DNA of 64,000 bases from Trebouxia sp. TZW2008 (Eukaryota; Chlorophyta; Trebouxiophyceae; Trebouxiales; Trebouxiaceae): contig BDIU01000005.1 in NCBI GenBank assembly GCA_002118135.1, forward strand, positions 62,001 to 126,000. The letters run 5' to 3'. How positions within the stretch are numbered: the stretch's first letter is position 1; every line of letters begins with the position of its first letter. Positions 1-12,400 of this stretch are shown one piece after another. The translations under genes were made by a program, and so were the position numbers. The notes beneath the pieces are model-generated. The model was not told where the DNA came from, ran no database searches, and saw nothing but the letters and a program-made list of their open reading frames with translations.

Positions 1-805
1 TCACAACTTTTATTGCATCAATTGTTGGTGACCTTTGACGGCTCTTCGTTCCTTGTCTATTAAGCAACGAAGCTTTTAGTCTAGAATGATTCGTCCCTGC
101 ATAGCGTCACTGTGGTCGCCACATGGCCATGAAGACATGCCTCGCTGACATGCCTGTCAGCATGGCATGCTGCATGGGACATTTATCAAAGATTTGCCAG
201 CACTCATTCAACAGTGACTGTTCTTTGCTTTCTGTACAACAAGGCCGGTGAGGGATTCACGCACATGAGTCGTTACTGCAAGTCGTGATGCAGTGACGAA
301 CCCTGTTACAAGGTCGTGTAAACAGCTGATATCTGCATGATTTGTCCAGAACTCACTGACTAGCAATCAAAGGCAAAGTTAAGACGCATTCAAAGCTTAC
401 TGAACATTGTCAAAAGCATGCATGTTGAAGGTGTTCAATTCAAAGCACGTGTCAATCGGTAAACAACACTACTATCTTTCAAGAAGCGCCAAAATGAAAT
501 GCTCTTGTATCAAAGAAAGCTTGACCATATCTACTTAAACTGAAAAGCTCAAGGGAGAACAGCATAGCAAGCAGGCTGGACAGCACTGCATAGGCAGTCA
601 CATCAGCACAGTTGAATTGTTTCTGTATATCTACTCAATTCCTTGTTCATTCAAAGCTCGAGAGGCTAGGCTAAACTCTGAGCAGCTCAAGTAGAGCTGT
701 GACAAATCTTGACACCATACTGCTGTGACTGTAATCTCCACAATTGAACAGCAAAAGCGAGTGCATACGTATGGTAGTAGCAGCGTGTGAAATAGGACAT
801 CAGCA
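1..805. other. Region without recognised gene, left edge
   Basis: I see no coding exon with splice sites and no RNA gene here. The stretch lies downstream of the CCCH zinc-finger gene, which is transcribed leftward, so it should hold that gene's 3' UTR. A TGTAA element, the usual chlorophyte poly(A) signal, can be read on the minus strand at 306-310, but it is far from the stop codon and I would not rely on it. Confidence 0.4.
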
Positions 806-2946
806 TCAAACGTAAATATCCAGAGCATCTGCATAATGATTTGCAGCAAAAACGGAACCATCACGCACAGAGTTCAGAGCAGCCTGCAAGGCTGCCTGAG
901 ATACTTCACTGGTGGCCATCTCCCCAACATTGAACAGTGCTGACATTGCGCGAATACGCTCCACATACGACACCTCTGCAGGAGCCTGAGCAGTATCTGC
1001 AGGTTGCAACAGGCCGAATCAGGGTGCTGCAGAGAACAGACATAGAGTACCTATGACACGCAGCATCAAAATGCTGGTGATGGCCATGCTGACAGTGAGC
1101 TGACATGACACATTTCCTTGCAACCTACAGCTTGTGTAAAGTGTTGCCACTGCCAAGGGCCAAATGCAGCACAACCAGTGTTGACAGTGCAGCTGATGGT
1201 CATGCAAGGATGCCCATTACCACACATAAAGGGCTGCACCTGATGCCTCAATGCGGCCATTGGTTTTGCTTTTAGCCGTGGTGGCAGAGGGGTGACCGGG
1301 GGGAGGGGGTCCAGGAGGGGGGCGAGGGCCAGGGGGACGCGGCCCAGTGCCATTCATCATAGGGGGTTTGCTTGCCACGAAGCCTGCCATATTACCATTA
1401 CTTGCCTGCACAGATGAAAGAGTCAGCAATGAAGCCAAGATCTGCAGTTTCAGTCCCATTTCCCAGAAGCACGTGCAAGCCTGCACATATAGTGTGGATG
1501 CCCGTAGCGCTTTCCACATGCAACAGACAGACATCTCATGACAGCATGCACACAGCATAGCTATGTTGATTTGATGATGCCTGTAGATGTAGCCTTGCAT
1601 GACTCAAAAGCATACACCGCTAATATATTATCAAAATATTGTCTATGTCGCCAGGTGCAGCACAAATGAAGAACTTCCAAGTTCAAATGGGAAAAAGGCT
1701 CTTCCTGCAAGCAGAACAGCAGCCATACCGTGACGCTGCCTTTCTCTCTCAAGTCTTGGTAGCCATGAGCATAGTGACACCGGTCACCATAAGGGCAGTC
1801 ACCAAACTGCATGAACTTGTCACAGAGCCTGGTCTTGAAAAAGATTTCTCGGCTTGAAGGCTGAGCATCCTTTGAGTCACCATTGGATGAAGGACCAGCA
1901 CCATCTGCAGCGCACGTCAATAAGTCATTTATGCAGTAATCTTATGGAGTGTCAACATCATACTTTGCAACTCATGATGTCCATGTTAACGCTGTTCCAG
2001 TTCACAGCTGATATGCAGCTTTGCATGAGGTTGCACGCTCTGCACAAGGCGCCTGCAACATTGAGCTGCACAACGGCGCATGTCCTTTGCTCATTTCATC
2101 TTGGAGCTACACTGCAATGGCCATGGCATTCAGCAGCTTCTGTCCTACTTGGCTGATGATATGCTTGACCTGTAAACCAAGGTCAGGATTGCCTGACTGT
2201 GTTGCAACAAGCACTCACCCTGCTGCCTTGGAGGCGTCATGCTCTGCTGGGGCCGTGGTGGTGGCATGGGGGCTGCAGGTGGGGGTGGGCGGGGGGCGGG
2301 TACCCCTGGCAACAAAGGACCATTAGGACCAAGCCCTGCCTGATCCTGCATCCTTTTATGCTGTTCAAACTGAGCCACAACCTCTGGGGCCACATACCGC
2401 AGCTCATGCTCCCCATGCGCAAAATTGCACCTATCACCAAAATGACAGTACCCCTCCTTCCACCTGTTGAGAGCGCGAAGCCTTTCTCAGTATGCTTGCA
2501 GGGAAGCGCTGGTATTGTCAAGTGCTGGCTAATGGTAACAAGGCTTACTTGACACACAGCCTAGTCTTGTGGAATATTTGTCCATTCAGAGACCCAGGCC
2601 TGCGACTGCTGTCGTCCATAGCAGCATCCTGGTTCATAGGGCCAGGAAATGGCGGCCACTGAAAGCCACCATTTCTTCCCATACCACCCTGCAAGAGCAT
2701 GCTGCATGTTGGGAGAGCCAACAATGCTGTTTACCGAGTCAGTCTTGCCCTGTTGACTAGTTGTGTTAAAAGTAAGACCTGCACCTGCACAGCAACTGTG
2801 CAGCAGAGGACATACAAGACTACCTGTGAGAACGGGCCAAAGTCAGGATCCATCATGCCGGGGTTCATTTGCATCATGCCTGGCATTCCGCCGGGCAAGA
2901 ACATTCCACCAGGTATCCCCATCCCCATGTGGGCAAAGCCGTCCAT
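806..2946 (-). CDS. Tandem CCCH zinc-finger RNA-binding protein (6 exons, 346 aa)
   Basis: Six exons join with consistent phases and GT-AG introns: 2824-2946, 2549-2688, 2219-2463, 1729-1904, 1240-1405 and 806-996. They total 1041 nt, or 346 aa plus stop. Two CCCH fingers are visible. The first, at residues about 86-106, follows KTRLC and has spacing C-x7-C-x5-C-x3-H; the second, at about 197-217, has C-x8-C-x5-C-x3-H. The N-terminus is Met/Gly/Pro-rich, and proline-rich linkers follow each finger. Family knowledge: tandem CCCH proteins bind AU-rich or other single-stranded mRNA and control stability or processing. The ATG at 2944-2946 opens the first phase-0 exon and has no better upstream alternative. 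No KH domain fits between the fingers, unlike some plant CCCH-KH proteins. The exact RNA target is unknown. Confidence 0.92.
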
Positions 2947-3482
2947 ACTGCCTAACGATCAGATGTAGCGTCTGCAGAGCGGGTTCAACTGGTGCAAGGG
3001 TGCCCTGTGCAAGGCCCGCTCAACCGATTGGAAGCTAGGCGGAACGGCAGAGGCACCTCGGGTTTGTGAACTTCCAATGACAGCAGTTAACAACGCTTGC
3101 ACCGGAGCTCTTTTGAAGCACACTGAAGTGACAAAATGGCTAGCATCGAGCCGTCACTGATGTAAGGAAAGCTTCGCCGACGCATTGAGGCAAGGGCGCG
3201 CTTTTGTTGACCGAACTGTGGCTGCTCGAAAGTTTTGCTGTAAGGTTGACAAATTGGAATCTACGGCGTAGATCGTAACTGAAGTTATTTACGCTGTAAG
3301 GAAGGTTTAGATGTCTTGCGCTTGGCAAGCGTTGATCACTTGACCGCTGCGACATTGCTCAGAGTCGAATCTCACATCCGCTGTCATTGTGATGACACGT
3401 TACGCATGCATAGCCATGTTGCTGCCTCCGTGTCAGTGCTGAAGATGTCCTGCACGCCTCAGCGTGAGCTGAGTCAGGCGCC
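2947..3482. promoter_or_regulatory. Divergent intergenic region between CCCH and WD40 genes
   Basis: About 540 bp separate the start of the minus-strand CCCH gene from the likely start of the plus-strand WD40 gene, so both promoters and 5' UTRs should lie here. I see no convincing TATA box or other named motif. The role is inferred from gene orientation only. Confidence 0.5.
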
Positions 3483-6400
3483 ATGGAACTTGTGCGGGTC
3501 ATACCCAGCGCGCACGATGTGAGGAGCCATGTCAAAATAGATGGCATGCCATTGATGTGAGTCCGGAATGCTAGCTATATGATAGCTGTTGATGTCTGGT
3601 GCAGTTTACTATCTTGTGCGTGGCGTACAACTCGCAGCACAAGGAGCTCTTCAGCGGGTCTCAGGACTGTTTGATCAAAGCATGGGACGCTCAAACCGGA
3701 CAGCTGCTTCGTAAACAGGCAGGCCATGGTGGTTGGGTCACAGATCTTCTGTTTGTACCAGAGTTACGACTTTTGATCAGCTGCTCAATAGATCACACCA
3801 TAAGGGTGTGGAGTGACAAAGGCAAGCAAGCTCAGGTGACAACACAGGTTTATCAGGCCCAATGCCAGACCTTCTGCTGCCTGCAGTGTAATGCACAAGT
3901 GCTGAGTCGCGCATAACATCCGATGCCTTGAGCAAAATCTACTGCTAGGAAGATGCAATGCAGGTGGTTGAGCTAGACGGTCCGCTATTCTGCTTGAGCT
4001 GGTGCAAGCGGAAGCAATGGCTATTTGTTGGGGGCAAAGGCCAGCTGCATGCATACAAGGCAAGACACTTTGATGTCCCCTTATCCCATGGCCGTCATGG
4101 TGTATATGTGTTGCTTGAGACTGTACTTTTGAGTTCAGACTATACCAGAGCCTTGCCTGCTTACATTGAACAGTCTAGACACTTATGCACAGCAACAATG
4201 GCCTCGTCATGCACATCAGGTTGTGTTGATATTAGCGACGCATCGGCGCTTCAATACCCCTCCAGGCATCTGTGCTGGCTGCAGCATCAGGCAGACATTT
4301 GACGCTTGTGCTCAGTCCCTTTCTCTCTTGACTTACACAGAAGCCCAGTCTGCATGCTCATCAACACAAAGAACCTGCAAGAGTTCGCATGTTGCATAGT
4401 CATCAAACATTTGTGAATACAGAAAGGTCAATGCTGGCAAACAGTCAGCCAGTCAGTCAGTCAGTCAGTCAAGCTCCTTGACGCTGCAACAGGGCCATGC
4501 CCTGATCACGCAGTGCTTCAACTGTGTAGGTGAGCCCTGCTGCAGCCAGCAAATCAATGAATCAACATCATACTGGCATGCGGTCATGCGCAGATCATGC
4601 AAAGCATTCTGTTGTTCAGGTGGACCCTGCTGCAGCCAACAGGGCAGCTGTGCAGCGGCGGGCGCCACCTGGCACCGAGGCTGCTGCCCTGCCAGGAGGG
4701 TCACCAATCTTTGCTGCTGCCGCCGATGAGGGCAACAAGGTCTTGCATGAGGCCATGCCTCCCTTGCAGGTTGGCCCACCACTGCTGATACCACATTGCA
4801 TGGCTCGTGTTTAGGCAAACCTACTGCAAAACAATGAGAGCTGTTGCAACGATTATCATTGGTCCACAAAGTGCACAATATGTTACGTATCTGCTTGCAT
4901 GCACACGGGCCAAGCGTCAGCAGGCAAATAAGTTGACTCAGTATAACAGACCAGCAAGGTCAGGACAATCAGAGCTTGCTTTGCAAAGGCCACAAGGGTG
5001 AATTGACAGCTCACATCAGCATTTGGCATCCTTAGCAATTTAGCACAGATGGCTTTCTGCTGCATCTCCTCTTTCCAAACTGCAAACAGTGTGCACAATT
5101 TCTGACAATATTTGGCATAGCCAAGCCTGTTTCCATCTCAATGTATCAAAGTCAGCAGATTGTATACGCCAAATGATCTCAGGACAGGCATCAGTTGATT
5201 CACGCGAAGCATTGCTTGCTGCACGAATGTACTGGTGCAGCCAACAAATGTCTAGCTAAGACACGTCAGGTGGCAGATGTTGTCGTCATGGCTGCTATCA
5301 CAAAAGAAGCATGAGCTGCTCCCAGCAGCACACTCTGTGCTTTGCAGGGAGCGCATGAATGCCAGCTTGACATCATCCGCAGCATTGTGTGCACAGACCT
5401 GGGCTTCATTGTGACAGTCTCCTACTGCCGTGCCATGTACATCTACGCTGAGGACCACATGGACAAGCCCAAGAGGGTGCTCAAGGCATCAGCAGCCCGC
5501 TTCTCAGGTCTGGCTTGGGATAAGGCCAACAACTGGCTGCTGACTGGTGCTGCTGACGGCTGTGTGAAGGTGTGGAGCCTGGAAGGCCGCATTCTGGATG
5601 AGCTCATGCACTCCAGTGACCAGGTAAGCCCTGGTGATTCCTGTGTGAATGATGTCTGTTGACCAATGGCTGGAAGCCCTGTGACTGCAGCATTGCATGA
5701 CAGTTTCTACTGTTGCGCTGCGAATGATCTACAGCCGTGTGATGCACACATGCCACATCAGCCGCAAGTCCGCCAGTGCTTGTGCTGGCTCTGCGGCATC
5801 TGCTGTGTGTGCTTCTGACACATGTCTGCATCCCAGCAGGATCAATCACAACAGCATCATGGTTGTTGTTGACAACATCACAAATTACCAAACATTCAGA
5901 AGTCATGCTGAAATCATCGATACGAAGTTGCTAACTTTTGGTACTTGTGGGTGCAGGCTGCATCGGTGTGCTATGTGCCTGCCACCAAGAATTACTGGGT
6001 GACGGGGCAGCATGGCAATGTACAGGCCTTTGACCCCAGAGCTCCAGGAGATGTCACGCCCTTCATCAAGCCCACCAGGTCTGTATATCTCAACTAATGC
6101 AATGACGTCGTAATGTGCCTATTTTGAAAATTCTGGCCCCGCTGTTACTGTGGGACGGCTGTGTAATTGTGGAAACAATAGTAGCTGCAAGACAAACTCA
6201 CGTGTCTGTTGACTATGTGACATGCAGCTGTCCAGGGTTTGCATGAATACAACACACAATTTGAGCTGATTGCCTGGCTGCTATGGTATGTGGTAGTGAC
6301 TGCTGTCATGCAGTGGGCTGCAGGCAGAGATGCAGGTGACGCAGCTGCAGTAATTGACAGCTTATGATGTAGGCAAGACAATTGTATGTCACATCCTCTG

Positions 6401-9400
6401 CTGTTGTGCAGCGGGCTGCAGCCAGGGATGCATGTGACGCAGCTGCAGCTATTGATGGGTTATGATGTCGGCAAGACAATTGTGTATGACAGCCACTGCT
6501 GCTGCGCAATGGGCTGCAGCCAGGGATGCATGTGACGCAGCTGCGGCAGCCTCCAGGATGTGATGCTGAGCACAAGCCTAGAGCTCTGTACTCCATTAGC
6601 AAGACAATGGCATGTGGGACTAGTTGCTTTTGTGCAGTGGGTTGCAGCCTGGGATGCATGTGACGCAGCTGTGGCAGCCGCCAGGCTGTGATGCTCAGCA
6701 CAAGCCTGAAGCTCTGTACTCCAGTAGCAAGACAGTGGCATTACACCGTTTGCTTTTGTGCAGTGGGCTGCAGCCAGGGATGCATGTGACGCAGCTGCGG
6801 CAGCCACCAGGGTGTGATGTGGTGGTGGCCTGCACTGCCAAACGTAGCCTCATGTTGTGGCGCCACAACCCTGAAGCTGCCTTCCGCACCTTCACTGCTA
6901 GACCAACCTGGTATGCTGCTCTCTACCTGTCTGGAACAGCACAAGCCTCATATCATCAATCACACAAAGGCTGGGTGAGCCACCAGGCGTCCTCATAAGT
7001 GGTGCAACCCCCTCCCACCTCCACCAATGTTCAAGTTGAGGCAGGGGGGTCTGTGCTCCTGCTGATGCTTCCTAGCAGGCAGGTCTTGCCTGCCCTGTAA
7101 ATGTAGATCAACACCACATACATCAATTGGTATGCACTCAACAGTCAAGTGTCACAAGGATGGCAGTGTCGGTGGATTCACTATGGAAGGAGTGCTGGCA
7201 ACGCAGCCCGGGGAGGAGCCCAGCATCCGTCTTTTCATCTAACCACACTATTGACACCCAAAAAATGGTAGCAAAGCGCATACCCCATACAGGGCAATCT
7301 TTCATGTCGGTACAGGATGGAGGCAGTGCTGGTGGTGCAGCCTGTTGAGCAGGAGCCCAGCATCATCTTTAGTGCCTGTGCTGATGGCCATGTACTGCGC
7401 TGGGAGTTGGATGCTGACCTAAATGCCGACTCCTACAAGTGAGCGCCCTCCTGTGATCTACAATCCCAGCACACTTGCTTCTATGCTGCTGATCACATTG
7501 CCAACCTCTACAAGTCTCTTTGCCCTCTGGTGCCTTGCATTCTCTTGCTTCAATGTTACTAGTGTCTGATGTTATGCATCACAGTTTTGCAAAGCTGTCA
7601 TCTTCGGGTTCAAGATTGGTAGCTAGACGTTGATCTCAATAGCATCTCCCACTGAGGTGTTATGCTTTGTTGTGTCCTAAGTATCAAGCATTGTTGCGAG
7701 AATGCTTCTGCTGCAGGGTTGGGGAGGAGCTGGCGCTGCATGACAGCAATGTGCTGGCCATGCTGTACAGCCACGACCTGGACGCTCTCATCACGGCCAG
7801 CCAAGATGGCACCATTCGTGTGCACTGGCATCAGCTCAGGTGACTCACCCTTCATTCCAGGATGCTTATGACATGTTCAGCCCGCGTTTGACAATGCATT
7901 GAGGCACCTCAGTCGCTCATCTGCATTGTCAGGACAATTTTGTTGAGCTGTTCAATCCAATCTTGATCATGGGTGCCTGAGGCAGGTGACAGGGTGATCT
8001 GTATAGGCAGATCAAGGTGCTGCTAGAGGCAGTCCAGGGTCTTTTGGTCAGCATGAAGGACACTAGTAAGTTTCACAAAGCAGGAGGCTTTGTGCAGGCA
8101 GTGTAAGCTGCCACTGGAAGCAGTCCAGGATGTGTTCGCAAGCATGGAGGAGATGACCAGCACCTTTCACAAAACAGAATTTTGGTGTAGGCAAGACAAG
8201 GCACCACTGGAGGTGGTGCATGGTCTGTTGTCATTATGCAAGACAAGAGATTGGTGTGCATATGTAGCATAAGGTGCTGCTGGACGCGGTCCAGGGTCTG
8301 TTGGTGGAAACGAAGGACATGACTAGCAACCCCCAAATGAGCAAAGAATGTTATCTGTAGGCAGCGCAAAGTGTCAGTGCAAGCGATTCAGAGTCTGTTG
8401 ACAGGCATGGATAAGATGGGCACCAAGACCATCCGCCTAGGGCCCACCAAGCACTTCAGGGTCTATCGGCATATATACAACAGCTGGGTGTGTGTAGGCA
8501 GCGCAAGGTGTCAGTGGAAGCGGTCAAGGGTCTGTTGGCGGGCATGGAGGAAGTGAGCGCAAGACCATCCGCTAGGGCCCACCCAGCACTTCAAACTCTT
8601 TTGGCATGTATACAAGAGCTGGGTGTGTGTAGGCAGCGCAAGGTGTCAGTGGAGGCAGTCCAGGGTCTGTTGGCGGGCATGGAGGAGATGGGCACGAAGA
8701 CCATCCGCCTGGGAGCCACTCAGCGCTTCAAAGACACCCCCTCAGCAGCCCAGGAGGCTGCCCCAGGGGGTACCACCATGCTGGCTAAGGTGGATCAGCA
8801 TGATGCCCTGGACACTGATACCCCCAGCCTGGACATTGTGCTCAGTAAGCCACTCTATTTGTTGCCAGCCTGGACATCATGCCCATTTTAAGCAAATCAG
8901 CAATCAAGCAATTCTGATGTGGCTCAAGAGCATGAGCATTTCTGTGAATGAACTTGCTTGTATGATAGCTGCATCTCAATGCTGTCTGCTGATGTCGCCA
9001 AGCTGTCAGTGAGGGTGTTGATCAACTGGTTTTCAGGCTGACACTGCTCAGTTGCCTCGTCGGGTGTAATGTTAGACTTTCCTTGTACCTCAAGAAGATG
9101 CTCTGGAAAAGACTGACTGACAAAACCGCAAATCTCTGTCGCACTTGGGCAATAGTGTGCCTGTTTTGGTAGGTCATGAGGGCAAGGTGACAGGGCTAGC
9201 CCTACTGCCAGACTGGACCCTAGCCGACATGTCCCACGATCATATAACCTGGCTGTGGGCCCTTGTCTGACGCAGACCAGGATCTCAATGTGGCAAGTTC
9301 TGCAGGCCATGAGGGCAAGGTGACAGGGCTAGCCCTACTGCCATACTGGACCCTAGCCGACATTTCCCACGATCATATGACCTGGCTGTGGGCCCTTGTC

Positions 9401-12400
9401 TGATACAGACCAGGATCTCAATGTGGCAAGTTCTGCAGGCCATGAGGGCAAAGTGACAGGGCTAGCTCTACTGCCAGACTGGACCCTAGCCAGCGTGTCC
9501 CATGACCGCACCATCCGGCTGTGGGACCTGCACACCTTCAAGCTCATGAAGACTGTGAAAGACGCCCATGAGTCACCGCTGCAGGTCAGGCTATGATGCT
9601 TGCATATTTCTCTTACCAAAGGCCTGCTTGTCAAGATTGCTGCAGCAGGGTAAAGCTTCAATATGTGGGGACAACTTGCAACAGATGTTTTGTTCTAGCC
9701 TGACTGTGCAAAGTTTTGCAATGAGTGGTCATGAGTAGCAATGTCTGCACCTGGCCTGGATGAGGATGTATCGAAACTTATGTAGCTTTGCCATAAGATC
9801 TCTGTTACTTAAATCCCTCCCTCAACTGTTGTAAGTTCTTGTGCTGAGCAACTTAGCATATGTACTCATCTTACCAATCTGAATGAGAATTTGACTTGAG
9901 TGCAGGACAATATATCGGCAAACCAAAAAGCCTCAGCCAAAAAACTGTCTACATTCATGTCAAGGAATTAATTTGGCTGCCGCAGGGTATTAACTACAGT
10001 CCTGCCCTGGAGGAGTTTGTCACATGGGCTATGGACAGCTTTGCATATGTGTGGGATGCTGTAAGCCTGAAGACAAAGTATGCTCTGGTTGGCCATACTG
10101 CGGAAGTGACACAGGTGAGTCATGTCGCGCACATGACTGACATTTGCATCTTTGGCTGGTTTGTCATGGTTGCCGATGTCAGCATCTGCAATGCTGGGAA
10201 AGAAATCTGTGCTCTTGCTTGCACATTGTGCCATGCATCGACACCTGCCGCAATTTGATAGCACAGTCATACTTGCACCAGCTCCAAAGTCGGCTGCATT
10301 GGTTGCATCACAGCTTTCCATTGATGAAGCTCTGAAACAGACTCATGCACTTGCATTGTCAAAACGGAGCGCAGAATAAAATCAGACGCCAGCACAAAGC
10401 CTAGACTGAGATGCAGCTGATGCAGCAGCTTTCCAATGCATGCACACAGCATGGTGACAGGTACAGCCAGCGTAGTGTTGTCTCTGTGATGGTACAGGCA
10501 AGGTGGGTGGGGTTCCAGGGGTGCTGGGTGACAGCAGGGGATGATGACTGCCTGCGCACCTGGAGCTCTGATGGCACCCAACTGCACCACCTCACCTTCA
10601 TGGGTACACCTGGATTTCACAAGCACACATGATAACAACATCAGTTCCCTGCATTCTACCAGATGATCTTGCTGAATGTATTTGCACCCAGTCATTGCTT
10701 ATCAAGGTTGGAGACTGTGCACTCAAAGTTATTTTCTGAAGCAACTGATGCAAGAGTGATTGCTCAAATCATTCTGAGAACATTGCAGTGAAGCTGGTTT
10801 CCAGGTGCTGCTTTAGATAAAGGCATCAAACCTTGCATACTGTATCAGCCCAACATCAGGAAGCCAACTAGATCAGCAAACTGCAGTGGACCAGATAGAC
10901 GCAAGTCACTACATTTTGCATCGCTAATTTACCCTATATGCGTGAAGATCTGGCAGCACTGATGACATCATCACCATCCCAGAGTGCATCTAAGAGCCCT
11001 TTACAATGGCGCTACTAAAACTGGACCTTTCTTGCCGCTCTCTCTTGCATGCCTTTGCCAATGACAAGCATCGTTGCAAGCATGCCTGCCTTGCTTTGTG
11101 AAGGCAGTTGTGGCAGGTCACATGCATGATAGCTTGAAGCTGACAATTTGAGAGTGTAGGTTGCTGTCCATGGGTACTGCTGCTGGTCACTGTTGACTTT
11201 TGTACAGTGGCTACTGGTCTCTGTGTGTTGATATAGGGTGGTCATTGTTCGTTGCAGGGTGGCTCCTGGTCAGTGTGGTCACTGTAAGGTTACCACTGGT
11301 GTGGCTCCTGCTTACAGCAGGTGACTACAGGGTGGCTACTCTTTACTGTGATTTACTGCAGGTTGGCTACTAGTTACTGTATGATCGCCGAGGCCTTCCT
11401 GTAGGTTGCTACTGGTTAAGGTGGGTTGCTGTGGCTCACTGCAGGGTAGCTTACTGTAGGGTGTCTCACTGTAAGTGCTTTGCAGGTGGTTCTGTGCAGC
11501 ATTTGTTTGTGGATGAGACCAACAAGCTGGTCCTGGCCGCAAACATGGACAAGGGCGTGAGAGCATATGATCTGCAGAGCAAGCACCCAGTGGCCAAGTA
11601 TGTGGGGCATGACGAGGTGGTACGAGGCATTGATTACGTGCCTGAGAAAGGCTTGTATGTCACAGGTAAGCTACACCCAACTTGGCATGAGCACACTCAA
11701 AATCTTACTTGTTGGGTAGCATCAAAACAAGCTTGAAATGTATCAGACCCACTGGTCAAGATGTTTGCATGATGAAGTTCCATGCAAGTCCTGTTTGGCC
11801 ATTGACTACTTGCCAGGAAGAGCTTGTACGTCACAGGTACGCTACGTCTTGGCTGCTGCAAAGCCGCGCAGATGTGGCAAGATGTTGCATGGCATTGACT
11901 ACCTGCTAGAGAAGGGGTGGTATGTTACAGGTATGCTCCACTTGTCAAGATGTTTGCTGCTGCAACAGCAAACATGTCAAAGCCCACTTCAAATCTTGTT
12001 TGACCATCGACAACCTGCCTGACAAGGGCTTGTTTGTCACAAATGTGCTACACCTGTCAAGGTGTTTGCTGCTGCGAAATCATGCAAAGGTGACATGAGC
12101 ATTGACTATTTGCCTGAAGGCGGCTTGTATGTTACAGAGGGGGCAATACCTAAGATGTTTGCTGGTATGAAGGACGCCTTGCCAAGTCTCAAGTGCAGCC
12201 TTGTCGGCCTTTCAACTTCAAAAATCATGGTCAAAGTCTTGGAGTCTAGGGTTCAAGTCTGCTTGCGCATTGTCAAGTCCCATTATGCAGGAAATGATGA
12301 GGCAAAGCATGTTTGGCATGATAGCCAATATTAGCACGCTTGTTACATATGGTATTCAAGGCCCGAGTGAAGTCATGTTCAATAGTTCCTGCGCTCAAAA

